A stretch of 64,000 nt of DNA from Pedobacter sp. MC2016-05 (GTDB lineage Bacteria; Bacteroidota; Bacteroidia; Sphingobacteriales; Sphingobacteriaceae). Positions 9,734 to 19,754 of this stretch are shown here, piece after piece (positions within the stretch are counted from its first letter, which is position 1; each line of letters begins with the position of its first letter). Made by a program: the position numbers and the translations under genes. The DNA lies in NCBI RefSeq assembly GCF_026239735.1, contig NZ_JAPIVT010000008.1:124001-188000 (forward strand). The letters are read 5' to 3'. The notes beneath the pieces were generated by a model, which was not told the DNA's origin, searched no databases, and saw only the letters and a program-made list of their open reading frames with translations.

Positions 9734-10045
9734 ATGCTTTTATATAACGTTACCCTAATTTTAGATGATGCTGCAGCTGAAGAATGGTTGCAATGGATGC
9801 AGGAAACCCATATTCCAGAAGTGATGGCTACAGGAATGTTTGTATCCAATCGCTTATTAAAGGTGCTTGATTCGCCAAATGAAGGCGTAACTTATTGCGC
9901 ACAATATGTTGCCGAAACTTTAGAAAATTACAACGAATACCAAAGCACATTTGCTCCAGAGCTACAAGAGAGATTAAACAGCAAGTTTAAAAACCGCTTT
10001 GTGGCCTACAGAACTTTAATGGAGTTTGTGCCACCAACCTCCTAA
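9734..10045 (+). CDS. DUF4286 family protein
   Basis: Small 103-residue cytoplasmic protein: MLLYNVTLILDDAAAEEW at the N-terminus and a conserved LQERLNSKFKNRFVAYRTLM near the C-terminus. The pattern and length match DUF4286, a widespread Bacteroidota family with a ferredoxin-like fold and unknown role. It is apparently transcribed from its own promoter immediately at the start codon. Confidence 0.8.
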   Translation: MLLYNVTLILDDAAAEEWLQWMQETHIPEVMATGMFVSNRLLKVLDSPNEGVTYCAQYVAETLENYNEYQSTFAPELQERLNSKFKNRFVAYRTLMEFVPPTS

Positions 10046-10140
10046 AGATGGCTTTTGAAAGACTAAGCCGATTTCGACACATAAAAACAAATGTTAGTAG
10101 CGCTTATTTAAGTCATGACTCTTGACTAAAGACTTAAGAC

Positions 10141-10467
10141 TTATTTTAGCTTCTCGTTGTTATTATGTCTGTCTGCATCGCGAATGGTTTTCTTTTCGAG
10201 ATTTTTCTGAAAGGCGTCGGTTAAGTCAATACCTGTTTGATTGGCCAAACAGATCAGCACGAACATCACATCGGCCATTTCATCGGCAAGGTTTACCGCT
10301 TCATCACTCTTTTTAAATGACTGCTCACCGTATCTCCGAGCCATAATCCGAGCTACCTCCCCCACTTCTTCCATTAAAATAGCAGTATTGGTTAACTCGT
10401 TAAAATACCTGATACCTGTAGTTTTGATCCACTGATCTACTGTTTCCTGTGCTTCATTAATGGTCAT
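10141..10467 (-). CDS. MazG-like nucleotide pyrophosphohydrolase
   Basis: The 108-residue protein belongs to the all-alpha NTP pyrophosphohydrolase superfamily, which hydrolyses nucleoside triphosphates to monophosphate and pyrophosphate. The metal-binding motif EEVGEVAR...EE is represented by LMEEVGEVARIMAR (about 30-43) and NLADEMADVMFVLICLAN (about 59-76). It is probably a house-cleaning enzyme against non-canonical nucleotides. A repeat-rich spacer with GACTTAAGACTT touches its stop codon. It follows dtd on the same strand. Confidence 0.88.
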   Translation of the reverse strand: MTINEAQETVDQWIKTTGIRYFNELTNTAILMEEVGEVARIMARRYGEQSFKKSDEAVNLADEMADVMFVLICLANQTGIDLTDAFQKNLEKKTIRDADRHNNNEKLK

Positions 10468-10551
10468 CGTGTTAGCTTTTATATTTCGCTGATTACTTCT
10501 TTAAACTAAAATCTCCTCTAAAAGATTGCAGTGACGAGGAATATAGGTTTT

Positions 10552-11004
10552 TTACTCTTTATTCTTCGTATCAATTAAAATTGTAGTTGGCCCATCATTT
10601 ACCAAAGCAATTTTCATATCGGCTCCAAAAATCCCTGTCTGCACTTTCCTGCCCATTAAAGTCGACAACTTTTCGATCATTTTTTCGTAAAGCGGAATAG
10701 CGGTGTCTGGCCTTGCGGCTCGGGTGAAACCTGGGCGGTTACCTTTTTTTGTAGATGCAAATAAGGTAAACTGGCTAATCAACAAAATATCTCCATTAAC
10801 ATCAGCCAACGCTTTATTCATTAAGCCATTTTCATCACCAAACACCCGCATATTAACAATTTTCTGAGCAAGCCAATCCAAATCATCGGCTGTATCGGCA
10901 TCTTCAATACCTAAAAGCACCAAAAATCCGGTTTTAATCTCGCCCGTAATTGTGCCATCAACTGTGCAACTTGCTTGTGTAACTCTTTGTAAAACTGCTC
11001 GCAT
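10552..11004 (-). CDS. dtd: D-aminoacyl-tRNA deacylase
   Basis: DTD removes D-amino acids (for example D-Tyr) and glycine mischarged on tRNA. The 150-residue protein has the family's catalytic motifs SQFTLFAS (about 78-85) and the cis Gly-Pro motif, here VNDGPTTILID near the C-terminus, with MRAVLQRVTQASCTVDG at the start. The length is standard. It is divergent from the lipoprotein gene at 11035, with about 30 bases between the start codons. Confidence 0.95.
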   Translation of the reverse strand: MRAVLQRVTQASCTVDGTITGEIKTGFLVLLGIEDADTADDLDWLAQKIVNMRVFGDENGLMNKALADVNGDILLISQFTLFASTKKGNRPGFTRAARPDTAIPLYEKMIEKLSTLMGRKVQTGIFGADMKIALVNDGPTTILIDTKNKE

Positions 11005-11034
11005 TTTATCTTACTTTTGATCAATAAAATTGAT

Positions 11035-12060
11035 ATGCGCAAGATAAGTATTTTAGTGATTTCTATATTTTTCTTATTCGGTTGTAAGCAAAAGTCAATC
11101 GTTCACCCCACTTTTTATTTTTGGCGAACAAACTATAAAAACAAAAAAGTTGAAACTGATTACCTCGAGAAATTTAAGTCAAAATCACTTTACGTTCGCA
11201 TTATGGATGTAGATTTTAATCCCGACTTTCAACAGGATGTTCCTATTTCTCCTATAAAGTTCTCCGATCCGCTTCCAAAAACAATCGGCATCATTCCTGT
11301 GGTTTTTCTTGTTAACCATATTTTTAAGGACATAGATTCGAGCAGAATAAAATCGCTAGCCACTAGAATTGCAGTATTCGTTGATGCCAAAGTTAAGCAG
11401 GCCGGAAAGACGGATTATTCTGAACTTCAAATAGACTGCGATTGGACTAAAACCACTAGAGACAAGTATTTCAATTTTCTAAATCAACTGCAAGCTCAGC
11501 CGCTTTTGAAGAACAAAACAATTTCCGTCACCTTAAGATTACATCAGGTAAAAAACAAGTCGACCAGTGGTATTCCCCCGGTAAAAAAGGCCATGCTGAT
11601 GTGTTACAACATGGGGAATCTGCGTAAGTATGGCGAGCAAAATTCCATTCTTGATCAAAGAGAAATGGATATCTACTTAAAAGATTACCTCCGCAATTAC
11701 CCATTAAATCTTGATGTTGCCTTACCAATTTTTGAGTGGGCAGTCGTATTCAGGAATAAAGAATATGCTGGAATTTCTAAACGAATTACCAAAGATCAAA
11801 TTAATGACAAAAACCTATTTAAGCAAAAAGGCCATTCCATTTTATACGATCTCTTAATCGATAATCCAGCGGCGGGCTTAAAACGCGGTGACGTGATTAG
11901 GTGGGAAGAAATCTCAGCCGGAGATTTATTTACAACATCTAATTTTTTATCCCGATATTTAAAACCTGAAGAGCGAAATCTCGTTTTTTATCATCTCGAT
12001 ACCGACCTTTTAAAACATTTTACAGATGAAGACTTTCAAAAAGTTATCGCTAATTTTTAG
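11035..12060 (+). CDS. Lipoprotein of unknown function (341 residues)
   Basis: The start at 11035 (MRKISILVIS) is chosen because it gives a clean lipoprotein signal peptide with lipobox LFGC; an upstream in-frame ATG exists at 11017. The body contains ELQIDCDWTKTTRDKYF and a strand pattern reminiscent of a sugar-hydrolase-like TIM barrel (DUF3142-like), but the match is by eye only. Its 3' end overlaps the next gene by 35 bases in another frame, so the two are very likely co-transcribed. Confidence 0.7.
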   Translation: MRKISILVISIFFLFGCKQKSIVHPTFYFWRTNYKNKKVETDYLEKFKSKSLYVRIMDVDFNPDFQQDVPISPIKFSDPLPKTIGIIPVVFLVNHIFKDIDSSRIKSLATRIAVFVDAKVKQAGKTDYSELQIDCDWTKTTRDKYFNFLNQLQAQPLLKNKTISVTLRLHQVKNKSTSGIPPVKKAMLMCYNMGNLRKYGEQNSILDQREMDIYLKDYLRNYPLNLDVALPIFEWAVVFRNKEYAGISKRITKDQINDKNLFKQKGHSILYDLLIDNPAAGLKRGDVIRWEEISAGDLFTTSNFLSRYLKPEERNLVFYHLDTDLLKHFTDEDFQKVIANF

Positions 12061-14470
12061 CGTTTTTCTTGTTACTTTCTTTGGCGAAATCGCGGTAAAT
12101 ATCGCGTGTGGCGGCGAAATTGACCCCTACGATTATTATATTTCCTATTTCCACAACAATGTTGAGGGTGATGAGTATACGCCTTTTGCTTATAACCAAA
12201 TGGCCTATTTGAACAACGAGGAAGATGTAGAAAGCGAATCGCAAATTAATAGCCGAGAATGGGCGAAATATTTAGATGTTAAGGAACAGGATGTTCATGA
12301 GATTATGTACAATGTAGATAGTGCAACAAGTCACCAGCTTGCACATTTCGACGGAAAGCTTTCAGATTTGGCAGATAGTTTGCAAAACAACACTTTCGTA
12401 CAAGGATTGAGTAAAAACAAATCCGCCTTGAAATATTATACTTTCGCTAAAAGCTGTGAGCCCCATGCTAATATTAACTTCGATCTTTGGGATCCGATAC
12501 CTCGAGATAGCACACAAATGGATGTGCTTGCGAAAGAAGCCCTCAAATCAACAGAATTGGAGAAAGATGATTTCTTAAAATTGCGTTATGCTTATCAGGC
12601 AGAGCGGATGTTTCATTATGCAGGCCTGCATACCGATAGCAAAAGCGTTTACGAAAAATTTATCAAAACTAATAAAACCAATAGTGCTGTTAAAGGATGG
12701 GCTTTGGCACTTTATGCCGGTTCTATTCGCCGATTGGGAAATCCAGCAGAATCTGCATTTTTATTTTCAAAAGTATTTGCAACCAACCCGGAAAGGAGAG
12801 TGCAGGCTTATAAGAATTATTATTACAACAGCGCTCCTATAGACGGGGCCTTGAAATACGCTAAAACCAATAGTGAAAAAGCCAACATTTGGGCAATTAA
12901 CGGCTTTGGAAATCCAGATTTCAATATTGAAAGTTTATATAAAGTATATCAATACGAACCTAAAAGTGAGCTTAACGGGGCGCTATTGGTTAGAGAAGTT
13001 AACAAACTGGAGCAGGCATTGATTGAGGCGAATGATATTGCAAAAATATCCTATAGCTATTATTTCTCTCAGAGTAACCCGCGACGAAGGGATAGTGTTA
13101 AAAATTTGAACTTAAAACAGCTAAACCTGGTTAGAGATTTTGCCGTTAAATTAGCAACCGAAAAGAAATATCCGCAGCCAGAATTGGTTACTTTAACAGC
13201 TGCTTATTTATCGTGGATGGAAAATAAAGATGCAGTTGCCACCAATTACTTAAGTACACTGAATCCTGAAAAACTTCCTGAAAAATTGCGTGATCAATAC
13301 CGAATTACTGATTTATTGATTAAAGCTAAAAATATTAAGAAAGGAAATCCATTTAACGAAAATGAACTATTGCCGACACTAAAATGGCTAGACGAAAAAA
13401 GATTTGCCGAAAATAAATCGCATCCTGGAGATAAATATTATGATTGGGCAGATGCAGAAAGCAAACATTTTAGCAGAACCACAAGAAGTTTCTATCAGCA
13501 GCTATTAGCACCTGCATATTTAAAATTAGGCGATACAGCCAAAGCTGCCCTGGCAATGGTTAAAGGGGATTTGGAATACAAGATCGTAAAAGATAACTCG
13601 CTTTTCAAAAATATGAGCTATCAAACGACTGCTTTCTGGCAACAATTTTTAAGTCCGAAAAGTATGCAAGATTTGCTAAATTATAAAAAGAAAGCAGTTG
13701 GAAACGATGTAACGGCTTTGCTTTCGAAGGCTTTAAATCAACTTAAGAATGATGATTTCTATGAGCTATTTGGAACCACTTATTTGAGAACGCATCAGTA
13801 TGAAAAAGCGGTTCAAATGTTTGCAAGGGTATCGCTGGATTATAATTATTTCAATCCCGAAAACTGGTATGCTGATGATGCCCGTTCGAAGCTTTATGCA
13901 AATCCATTTATTCAAACCATTAATGATTTCCCTAAAAAATATGTAGCGGCAAAAGCTTCTATTACGAAGAAAACTTTTGCGGCGGAAATGCTTCGGTTAC
14001 AACGACTGATTGTTAGTGAACAGAAGAATGCTTCCCTGTATTATTACAAAATGGCGAACGCCGTTTATCAAACTGGCTATTACGGAAATAGCTGGTTTTT
14101 GATTAGCTACGATTGGTCGACTTATGACAATGCCAGCCCGGCAAAGTACGGTTATGATGTAGACTATAAAAAAGCTCAAACTGCCAAAAGCTGGTATTTG
14201 AAAGCTAGAGCGCTGAGTACAAATGCAGATTTTAAGGCAAAATGTACATTCATGCTCGCCAAATGTGCTCAAAAGCAGATCATTTTGAACGCCAAAATAA
14301 ATTCATTTAGTTATTGGGATAAAGATGATGTGAAATATCAAAATTTCATCAATGCAAATTACAACAATCCGTATTTCAAAGAATTGAAATTGAAATACAG
14401 CAAAACGCCGTTTTATCAGGTGGCAGCTGGAGAATGTAGTTATTTAGGGGATTTTATAGCGAGGAATTAA
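12026..14470 (+). CDS. Large exported protein with TPR-like helical repeats
   Basis: This 814-residue protein starts MKTFKKLSLIFSVFLVTFF, a signal peptide. A cysteine follows (NIACGGEIDPYDYY), which could be a weak lipobox. The rest is rich in paired helices with alternating Ala/Tyr/Leu, for example ALALYAGSIRRLG and YEKAVQMFARVSLDYN, resembling degenerate TPR units. No enzyme motif is visible. Its start lies inside the end of the preceding lipoprotein gene (35-base overlap). It is probably a periplasmic or surface scaffold working with that lipoprotein (inference). Confidence 0.75.
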   Translation: MKTFKKLSLIFSVFLVTFFGEIAVNIACGGEIDPYDYYISYFHNNVEGDEYTPFAYNQMAYLNNEEDVESESQINSREWAKYLDVKEQDVHEIMYNVDSATSHQLAHFDGKLSDLADSLQNNTFVQGLSKNKSALKYYTFAKSCEPHANINFDLWDPIPRDSTQMDVLAKEALKSTELEKDDFLKLRYAYQAERMFHYAGLHTDSKSVYEKFIKTNKTNSAVKGWALALYAGSIRRLGNPAESAFLFSKVFATNPERRVQAYKNYYYNSAPIDGALKYAKTNSEKANIWAINGFGNPDFNIESLYKVYQYEPKSELNGALLVREVNKLEQALIEANDIAKISYSYYFSQSNPRRRDSVKNLNLKQLNLVRDFAVKLATEKKYPQPELVTLTAAYLSWMENKDAVATNYLSTLNPEKLPEKLRDQYRITDLLIKAKNIKKGNPFNENELLPTLKWLDEKRFAENKSHPGDKYYDWADAESKHFSRTTRSFYQQLLAPAYLKLGDTAKAALAMVKGDLEYKIVKDNSLFKNMSYQTTAFWQQFLSPKSMQDLLNYKKKAVGNDVTALLSKALNQLKNDDFYELFGTTYLRTHQYEKAVQMFARVSLDYNYFNPENWYADDARSKLYANPFIQTINDFPKKYVAAKASITKKTFAAEMLRLQRLIVSEQKNASLYYYKMANAVYQTGYYGNSWFLISYDWSTYDNASPAKYGYDVDYKKAQTAKSWYLKARALSTNADFKAKCTFMLAKCAQKQIILNAKINSFSYWDKDDVKYQNFINANYNNPYFKELKLKYSKTPFYQVAAGECSYLGDFIARN

Positions 14471-14507
14471 AGGTTGAAAAGCTGTTAGACCTGGGACAAA
14501 AATTGAA

Positions 14508-14891
14508 ATGGCACTGATAAAAGTATTTGGAGTTTCGTTGATCCTGCTCGGATTTTTTCTGGCTTATGGATTGATAGGTTCGTATCGCCCATTACTATTC
14601 GGAACAAAAACCGAAGCTACAATTGTTGCTGTTGAACGGGTGAACAATAAAAGGTTTACATATATATATTATCCCGTGTTTCAATTCAAACATAAGAACA
14701 AATTGGTTAAAGCGGTAGATAGAAGCCGTGATATTGAGGAAAATAGCATCGGAATAAAGGAATTTATATTTTATAACGAAAGGTATGGCATTAGTAGGGG
14801 GCTTGCATCAACCACTATAGTTTTTTCCTGCATTAGTGCTTGCTTCACCTTATTTGGCTTCGTTGCGCTATTTTATAAAGGAAGGATTTAA
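14508..14891 (+). CDS. DUF3592-like membrane protein
   Basis: A 127-residue protein with two transmembrane segments: LIKVFGVSLILLGFFLAYGL (residues 3-22) and a C-terminal one (about 102-122, SCISACFTLFGFVALFY). Between them is a small extracytoplasmic beta domain with YYPVFQFKHKNK, the layout of DUF3592 proteins. The role is unknown. It follows the TPR-like gene by 37 bases and may belong to the same transcript. Confidence 0.65.
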   Translation: MALIKVFGVSLILLGFFLAYGLIGSYRPLLFGTKTEATIVAVERVNNKRFTYIYYPVFQFKHKNKLVKAVDRSRDIEENSIGIKEFIFYNERYGISRGLASTTIVFSCISACFTLFGFVALFYKGRI

Positions 14892-14984
14892 ACTTCAAAT
14901 AGATAATAAATTTTACTGTTCTAAACAAAATGACGTTGAGGACATTAATCTTAAGCTTCAATACCCTCAACCTTTTACCTCAAG

Positions 14985-16037
14985 TTACCACCTGATTAGC
15001 GCACTTGCCCAGGTAAAACCTGATCCAAATGCGGCAAGGCAAACTAAATCACCATCTTTAATTTTTCCGGCTTCCCAGGCTTCGCACAAAGCAATAGGGA
15101 CAGATGCTGCTGTGGTATTTCCGTATTTTTGAATATTATTAAATACCTGATCATCGCTCAAGCCTAACAAGTTTTGTACGTATTGGCTGATCCGTAGATT
15201 TGCCTGATGTGGCACAAGCATATCAATGTCCTTTTCCGTTAAGTTGTTTGCAACCAGAGCTTCTTTAATCACTTCTGGAAATTTTACTACTGCTTTTTTG
15301 AAAACCGAAGGTCCATCCATGTAGGGCAGTGCGGCACCACTTTCTAAAATTTCAGGCGTCATAAACAATCCGCCTAATTCCTGATCAGGAAAAGCAGGTT
15401 TATCCTTCATCCATTTATTTGCATGAGAACCTGGATAATACATGGCTAAAATTTCTGCATCAGCGCCATCACTGTGTAAATGAGTGCTCAAAATCCCTTT
15501 ACCTTTATCATCGGTAGGTTGTAAAATGACAGCACCTGCACCATCGCCAAAAATTACTGAAACATTACGACTGCGAGTTTCGAAATCCATAGCAAACGAA
15601 TGTTTTTCGCTACCGACCACCAAAACATTTTTATACATACCGGTTTTCACAAACTGATCGGCAACCGAAAGTGCATAAACGAATCCTGAACATTGATTGC
15701 GAATATCCAGGGCACCGATTTCGCCCATCCCCATTTCGCGTTGTAGCAAAACACCACATCCCGGAAAATAATAATCAGGGCTTAAGGTAGCAAAAACAAT
15801 AAAGTCGACATCTTTTGTGGTGATACCAGCACGCTCGATAGCAATTTTTGCTGCTTCAATTCCCATTGTGGTGGTAGTTTCTTCATTACGATCGGCGAAA
15901 CGACGCTCCTTAATCCCGGTTCGTTCCTGAATCCACTCATCGTTGGTATCCATAAAACGACTTAAGTCGGTATTGGTATAAACATTTTTTGGAACGTAGT
16001 AACCTATTCCTGCTATTTTGGATTGATGCATGCTCAT
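14985..16037 (-). CDS. 3-oxoacyl-ACP synthase III family protein (second copy)
   Basis: KAS III enzymes start fatty-acid chains by condensing an acyl-CoA with malonyl-ACP. The catalytic triad is present: C116 (NQCSGFV), His in VPHQANLRIS and Asn in YGNTTAASVP. The length is 350, slightly longer than the operon-encoded FabH at 36410 (332). The active-site surroundings differ from that copy (NQCSGF versus AACSGF). The substrate may differ (branched starter, pigment or polyketide), but nothing adjacent decides this. The start could also be M3 (16031). Confidence 0.88.
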   Translation of the reverse strand: MSMHQSKIAGIGYYVPKNVYTNTDLSRFMDTNDEWIQERTGIKERRFADRNEETTTTMGIEAAKIAIERAGITTKDVDFIVFATLSPDYYFPGCGVLLQREMGMGEIGALDIRNQCSGFVYALSVADQFVKTGMYKNVLVVGSEKHSFAMDFETRSRNVSVIFGDGAGAVILQPTDDKGKGILSTHLHSDGADAEILAMYYPGSHANKWMKDKPAFPDQELGGLFMTPEILESGAALPYMDGPSVFKKAVVKFPEVIKEALVANNLTEKDIDMLVPHQANLRISQYVQNLLGLSDDQVFNNIQKYGNTTAASVPIALCEAWEAGKIKDGDLVCLAAFGSGFTWASALIRW

Positions 16038-16151
16038 ATATTTGATTAGGTAAATGTAATTATTTTATAAAGATATGAGATGAGGGAGAGATAGGAAACG
16101 CATATCCTCTGACTTGTCAAATCAAATCTCTCAAATCTTCTAATTATTGTT

Positions 16152-16159
16152 TATTTTTG
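16152..16159 (+). promoter_or_regulatory. Bacteroidota-type -7 promoter element upstream of clpS
   Basis: TATTTTTG fits TAnnTTTG and ends five bases before the clpS ATG at 16165, again predicting a near-leaderless transcript. Confidence 0.45.
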
Positions 16160-16164
16160 CAACC

Positions 16165-16446
16165 ATGTCTACAGAAACCAAAGAAGAGACCTTTACGCTC
16201 GAAGAAATTTTAACTTCCCTGAAAACTGTGCATCGCCTTATTTTGTGGAATGATGATGTAAATACTTTTGATCATGTGATTTACTGCATGATGAAGTATT
16301 TGGATTATAACGAATCTCAGGCGGAAAAAATTGCGTGGAAAGTACATAATGACGGAAAGTGCCCAGTTTTGGAAGGTTCTTTTACTGAAATGGAAGTTTA
16401 CCGTAAAATTTTACAGCAAGAAGGATTAACGGTTTCAGTTGATTAG
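16165..16446 (+). CDS. clpS: ATP-dependent Clp protease adaptor ClpS
   Basis: ClpS delivers N-degron substrates to ClpA/ClpC-ClpP. The 93-residue protein starts at MSTETKEE (16165) and shows the ClpS core: LILWNDDVNTFDHVI, then a helix pair with KYLDYNESQAEKIAWKVHN, and GSFTEMEVYR. The hydrophobic pocket and the HNDGK region are intact. An ATG at 16147 is in frame but lies upstream of the promoter element, so the shorter start is preferred. Confidence 0.93.
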   Translation: MSTETKEETFTLEEILTSLKTVHRLILWNDDVNTFDHVIYCMMKYLDYNESQAEKIAWKVHNDGKCPVLEGSFTEMEVYRKILQQEGLTVSVD

Positions 16447-16477
16447 ATTTTGGATAAAGTTTTTGTTCAAATAATGC

Positions 16478-17034
16478 ATGAAAAGTATTGATAAAAAAAG
16501 TTTGGAGAATGCATTCCATTTATTCGAGCGTGGTATATCTATGAAATAGAAATTGGCACTACGAAAGCCTTACAAGATATACACCTCTATCTTTTTAAAG
16601 ACTTGTTTGATTTTGCAGGCAAAATACGAACATTAAATATTTCTAAAGGTGGTTTTCGATTTGTTGCAGCTTTATATCTAAATGAGATTTTGGTAAAAGT
16701 AGAACAGATGCCAGAAAGCACTTTTGAAGAAATTGTAGCTAAATATGTAGAAATGAATATTGCACACCCTTTTATGGGAGGGAACGGGAGAACAATGCGA
16801 ATCTGGCTTGATATGATCTTGAAAGAACGCCTAACGAGATTGGTTAATTGGCAGTTTATTGATAAGACATTGTATTTACAAGCGATGGAACGCAGTCCTA
16901 TAAATGATTTAGAGTTAAAAACCCTACTTGCGGCTCACCTCACAGATGATGTAGATAATAGAGAAGTAATCTTCAAAGGAATTGAGCAATCATACTACTA
17001 TGAAGGCTACGAAAAAGATAGTGAAGAAAATTAG
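16478..17034 (+). pseudogene. Fic family protein gene, frameshifted and with an altered active-site motif
   Basis: The gene opens at 16478 ([19 protein letters not shown]) and hits TAG at 16547. The rest of the Fic domain ([15 protein letters not shown]... to 17034) is in another frame. Inserting a single base near 16534 (GGT[G]AT) restores a continuous [13 protein letters not shown]. The core motif reads [12 protein letters not shown] (16765-16800) where active Fic enzymes have HPFx(D/E)GNGRxxR; the metal-binding acid is glycine (GGA). Fic enzymes AMPylate target proteins. Both lesions indicate loss of function. The surviving downstream part could still be translated from TTG at 16603. Confidence 0.82.
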
Positions 17035-17636
17035 TTATTTACTTCCAATCCTCTCAAAAGCACATTTAACTCTGCTTGTGTTGTTTGTGTTTTATCTTTA
17101 GCATACCAGCTGTGAAGTTTCTCTGCCAGAACAGGCATTTCAGTTGTTTCCTTTCTCCACTCTTTAAGCAATTCTTGCAAAACCTGTGGACGTGGTGCCC
17201 ACGTTGCTAAAACTTGATCTGCATTTTCATTCAACACAATCAAAACCGGTATTGCTCTCCCTCCGTTAGTCAAATGCGCATCTATCAATGGAAGATTCTT
17301 ATCACGAAGTACAAATCTTAAATCAACTTTGCCTAAAGACGCTGTGGCTATTTTATTAAAAATAGGAATAATTTGAGCCGCATCTCCGCACCAACCTTCT
17401 GTAATTACCAAAAATTTGTAGTTGGCTTTAAAATTATCGATAGCAGCAATTAATTCATCAGTCAAACTTGCGGTTTTATCAACTCGGTTCATACGTTGCA
17501 CATTCATTTTTGTATAGTGCAAATCGTAAGTAACATCGCCGGTAGCCTTCCCTTCCAGCAAAAGCTGGTCTACCAGCGCACGGTACGTTTGATAATCCAT
17601 TCCCTGCTCATTGAAAATTTCGCTATAGTTAACCAT
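17031..17636 (-). CDS. Thioredoxin family protein
   Basis: This 201-residue cytoplasmic protein has a thioredoxin fold with the conserved segment [15 protein letters not shown] near residues 74-88. The usual CxxC is WCGDAAQ, so only one cysteine is retained. It then has [17 protein letters not shown] and a cis-proline region [12 protein letters not shown]. This single-Cys thioredoxin-like subgroup is common in Bacteroidota; its redox activity is uncertain. Its stop overlaps the end of the broken Fic gene by four bases. Confidence 0.85.
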   Translation of the reverse strand: MVNYSEIFNEQGMDYQTYRALVDQLLLEGKATGDVTYDLHYTKMNVQRMNRVDKTASLTDELIAAIDNFKANYKFLVITEGWCGDAAQIIPIFNKIATASLGKVDLRFVLRDKNLPLIDAHLTNGGRAIPVLIVLNENADQVLATWAPRPQVLQELLKEWRKETTEMPVLAEKLHSWYAKDKTQTTQAELNVLLRGLEVNN

Positions 17637-17737
17637 GATGTTTTTAATTGATGTGACAAAGAAAAGGAGAAAGTTGATAATTTAAATCATCGGTTTGCAA
17701 TTTGATTGTTCTATAATTAATCAAATTATTAAACCTA

Positions 17738-18103
17738 TTAAAACGCTGAAACTGCTGAAACAACTTTAGCTTTATGATCAAAAATCCTGACAATAGGTTT
17801 GATAGTCTTTTTAGATACATTTAAAATCTCCAGATGATTTCCAGCCGGAATAGATAGCGAAACGTTATCATTAACGATAACCTGATCCTGATTATTCCGT
17901 TGTTTAATGATCAAGGTATCTTTAGTTGGATTTTGTATATCCACATTAAATGCGCTTGTATCTGCCAAATTCACCGTTAATTTCTTTTTAGCTTCTAGAG
18001 GAATCATAAGTGTCCATGACTTTGGATCCGTTCTTAGCGTTGCGCAAGAAGATATTAACAGGATAGACAATAGATAAGTAACAGAAGCAAATTTGTTTTT
18101 CAT
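17738..18103 (-). CDS. Small lipoprotein of unknown function
   Basis: The start MKNKFASVTYLL at 18103 gives a lipoprotein signal with lipobox LISSC. The frame is open to 18160 but the extension adds nothing signal-like. The mature part (about 100 residues) looks all-beta, with LMIPLEAKKKLTVNLADTSAFNVD and SLSIPAGNHLEILNVSKK. No family was recognised. It follows prfC on the same strand with a short gap. Confidence 0.65.
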   Translation of the reverse strand: MKNKFASVTYLLSILLISSCATLRTDPKSWTLMIPLEAKKKLTVNLADTSAFNVDIQNPTKDTLIIKQRNNQDQVIVNDNVSLSIPAGNHLEILNVSKKTIKPIVRIFDHKAKVVSAVSAF

Positions 18104-18170
18104 ATTTTTTAGTTTGTTATTTATCAGACGAAAATTTGTAAATTTTAGTTGCATGGACAAGCAAGAAAAT

Positions 18171-19754
18171 TTAGCTCTTAAATTCGCTCGTTTTATGGAA
18201 ATCGATATCCGGGTAATCTTGCTTCGTTAAATTAATCATATAGTCACTGTCTGATAGATAAACTGGGTTTGCCTCTTTATCAAAACCAATGTGCTGCTGT
18301 TTACGCTTCACAAATTCATCAAGCTTTTTCCTATCTGTTGAAGTTACCCAGCTCGAGCGTGTGTAACTTAATGTACGGAAACGACATTTAGCACCATATT
18401 CGTGTTCTAAACGGAAATTAATCACCTCGAACTGAAGTTCTCCTACTGCACCGATCACCTTTCTATTTCCGGGCTGCATCACAAATAATTGCGCAACCCC
18501 CTCATCAGTTAATTGTTCAATACCTTTCTCCAACTGTTTAGTACGCATCGGATCCATGTTTTCTACCTCTTTAAAAATAGATGGCGAGAAACTTGGAATA
18601 CCTTTAAATTGCAACTTTTCGCCCTCAGTTAAAGTATCGCCAATTTTGAAGTTGCCACTATCATATAAACCAACCACATCACCTGGCCAGGCTTCTTCAA
18701 CAATACTTTTCTCATTCGCCATAAAATCCATCGGGTTCGAAAACTTTAATTTCTTATCCTGACGGGTATGGTAATAAAATTTGTTACGTTCAAATTTCCC
18801 TGAACAAATCCGTAAAAACGCAATTCTATCACGGTGTTTTGGATCTAAGTTGGCATGGATTTTAAATACGAAACCACTAAAGTTTTTCTCCTCTACCAAT
18901 ACATCACGCTCTTCGGCTTCTCTATGGCGGGGACTTGGCGCAATATCAATGAATGTATCTAAAAGCTCCTTAATACCGAAGTTGTTAATGGCACTTCCAA
19001 AAAATACTGGCGCCACCAAACCCTCGGTATATAAATCTTTATCAATGTTTCCATAAATACCATCAACCAATTCAACATCATCTTTCAGGTTGTTAATTTC
19101 GTTTTCTTTTAGGTAGTTCAACAAAGAAGGATCATTCAAATCATTTGCCGCCACCACAGAATCGGTTACTTTGGTTTTATCAGAATTGAATAGGTTTAAA
19201 TGTTTGTTATAAATGCTGTAAACACCTTTAAAGGTATGGCCCTGACCAATTGGCCACGAAAGCGGGCACAGGCTGATGTTTAGTTTTTCTTCAATTTCAT
19301 CCAGCAAATCGTAGGCTTCTTTACCCTCGCGATCCATTTTATTGATAAATATAATTACCGGGGTGTTACGCATCCTACAAACCGACATCAGTTTTTCGGT
19401 TTGTTCCTCCACTCCTTTTACACAGTCTACCACCAAGATAACGCTATCCACAGCAGAAAGCGTTCGGTAAGTATCCTCAGCAAAATCTTTGTGACCAGGG
19501 GTATCCAAAATATTAATTCGCTTGCCGCTGTATTCGAAACCCATAACCGAAGTAGCTACCGAGATTCCACGTTGCTTCTCAATTTCCATAAAATCGGAAG
19601 TATTGCTTTGGTTCGCTTTATTCCGTTTTACCGCACCAGCTGTGTTAATGGCACCACCAAACAACAGAAATTTTTCTGTCAATGTGGTTTTGCCCGCATC
19701 GGGGTGACTAATAATGGCAAAGGTTTTACGTTTTTCTATTTCAGGGTTAAGCAT
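18171..19754 (-). CDS. prfC: Peptide chain release factor 3
   Basis: RF3 is a translational GTPase that recycles RF1/RF2 from the ribosome. The G1 motif is [13 protein letters not shown] (residues 16-28), the switch II motif is [14 protein letters not shown], and the G4 motif is [10 protein letters not shown]. Domain II/III signatures follow, including [17 protein letters not shown], which is specific to RF3. At 527 residues it matches E. coli RF3 (529). Confidence 0.97.
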   Translation of the reverse strand: MLNPEIEKRKTFAIISHPDAGKTTLTEKFLLFGGAINTAGAVKRNKANQSNTSDFMEIEKQRGISVATSVMGFEYSGKRINILDTPGHKDFAEDTYRTLSAVDSVILVVDCVKGVEEQTEKLMSVCRMRNTPVIIFINKMDREGKEAYDLLDEIEEKLNISLCPLSWPIGQGHTFKGVYSIYNKHLNLFNSDKTKVTDSVVAANDLNDPSLLNYLKENEINNLKDDVELVDGIYGNIDKDLYTEGLVAPVFFGSAINNFGIKELLDTFIDIAPSPRHREAEERDVLVEEKNFSGFVFKIHANLDPKHRDRIAFLRICSGKFERNKFYYHTRQDKKLKFSNPMDFMANEKSIVEEAWPGDVVGLYDSGNFKIGDTLTEGEKLQFKGIPSFSPSIFKEVENMDPMRTKQLEKGIEQLTDEGVAQLFVMQPGNRKVIGAVGELQFEVINFRLEHEYGAKCRFRTLSYTRSSWVTSTDRKKLDEFVKRKQQHIGFDKEANPVYLSDSDYMINLTKQDYPDIDFHKTSEFKS

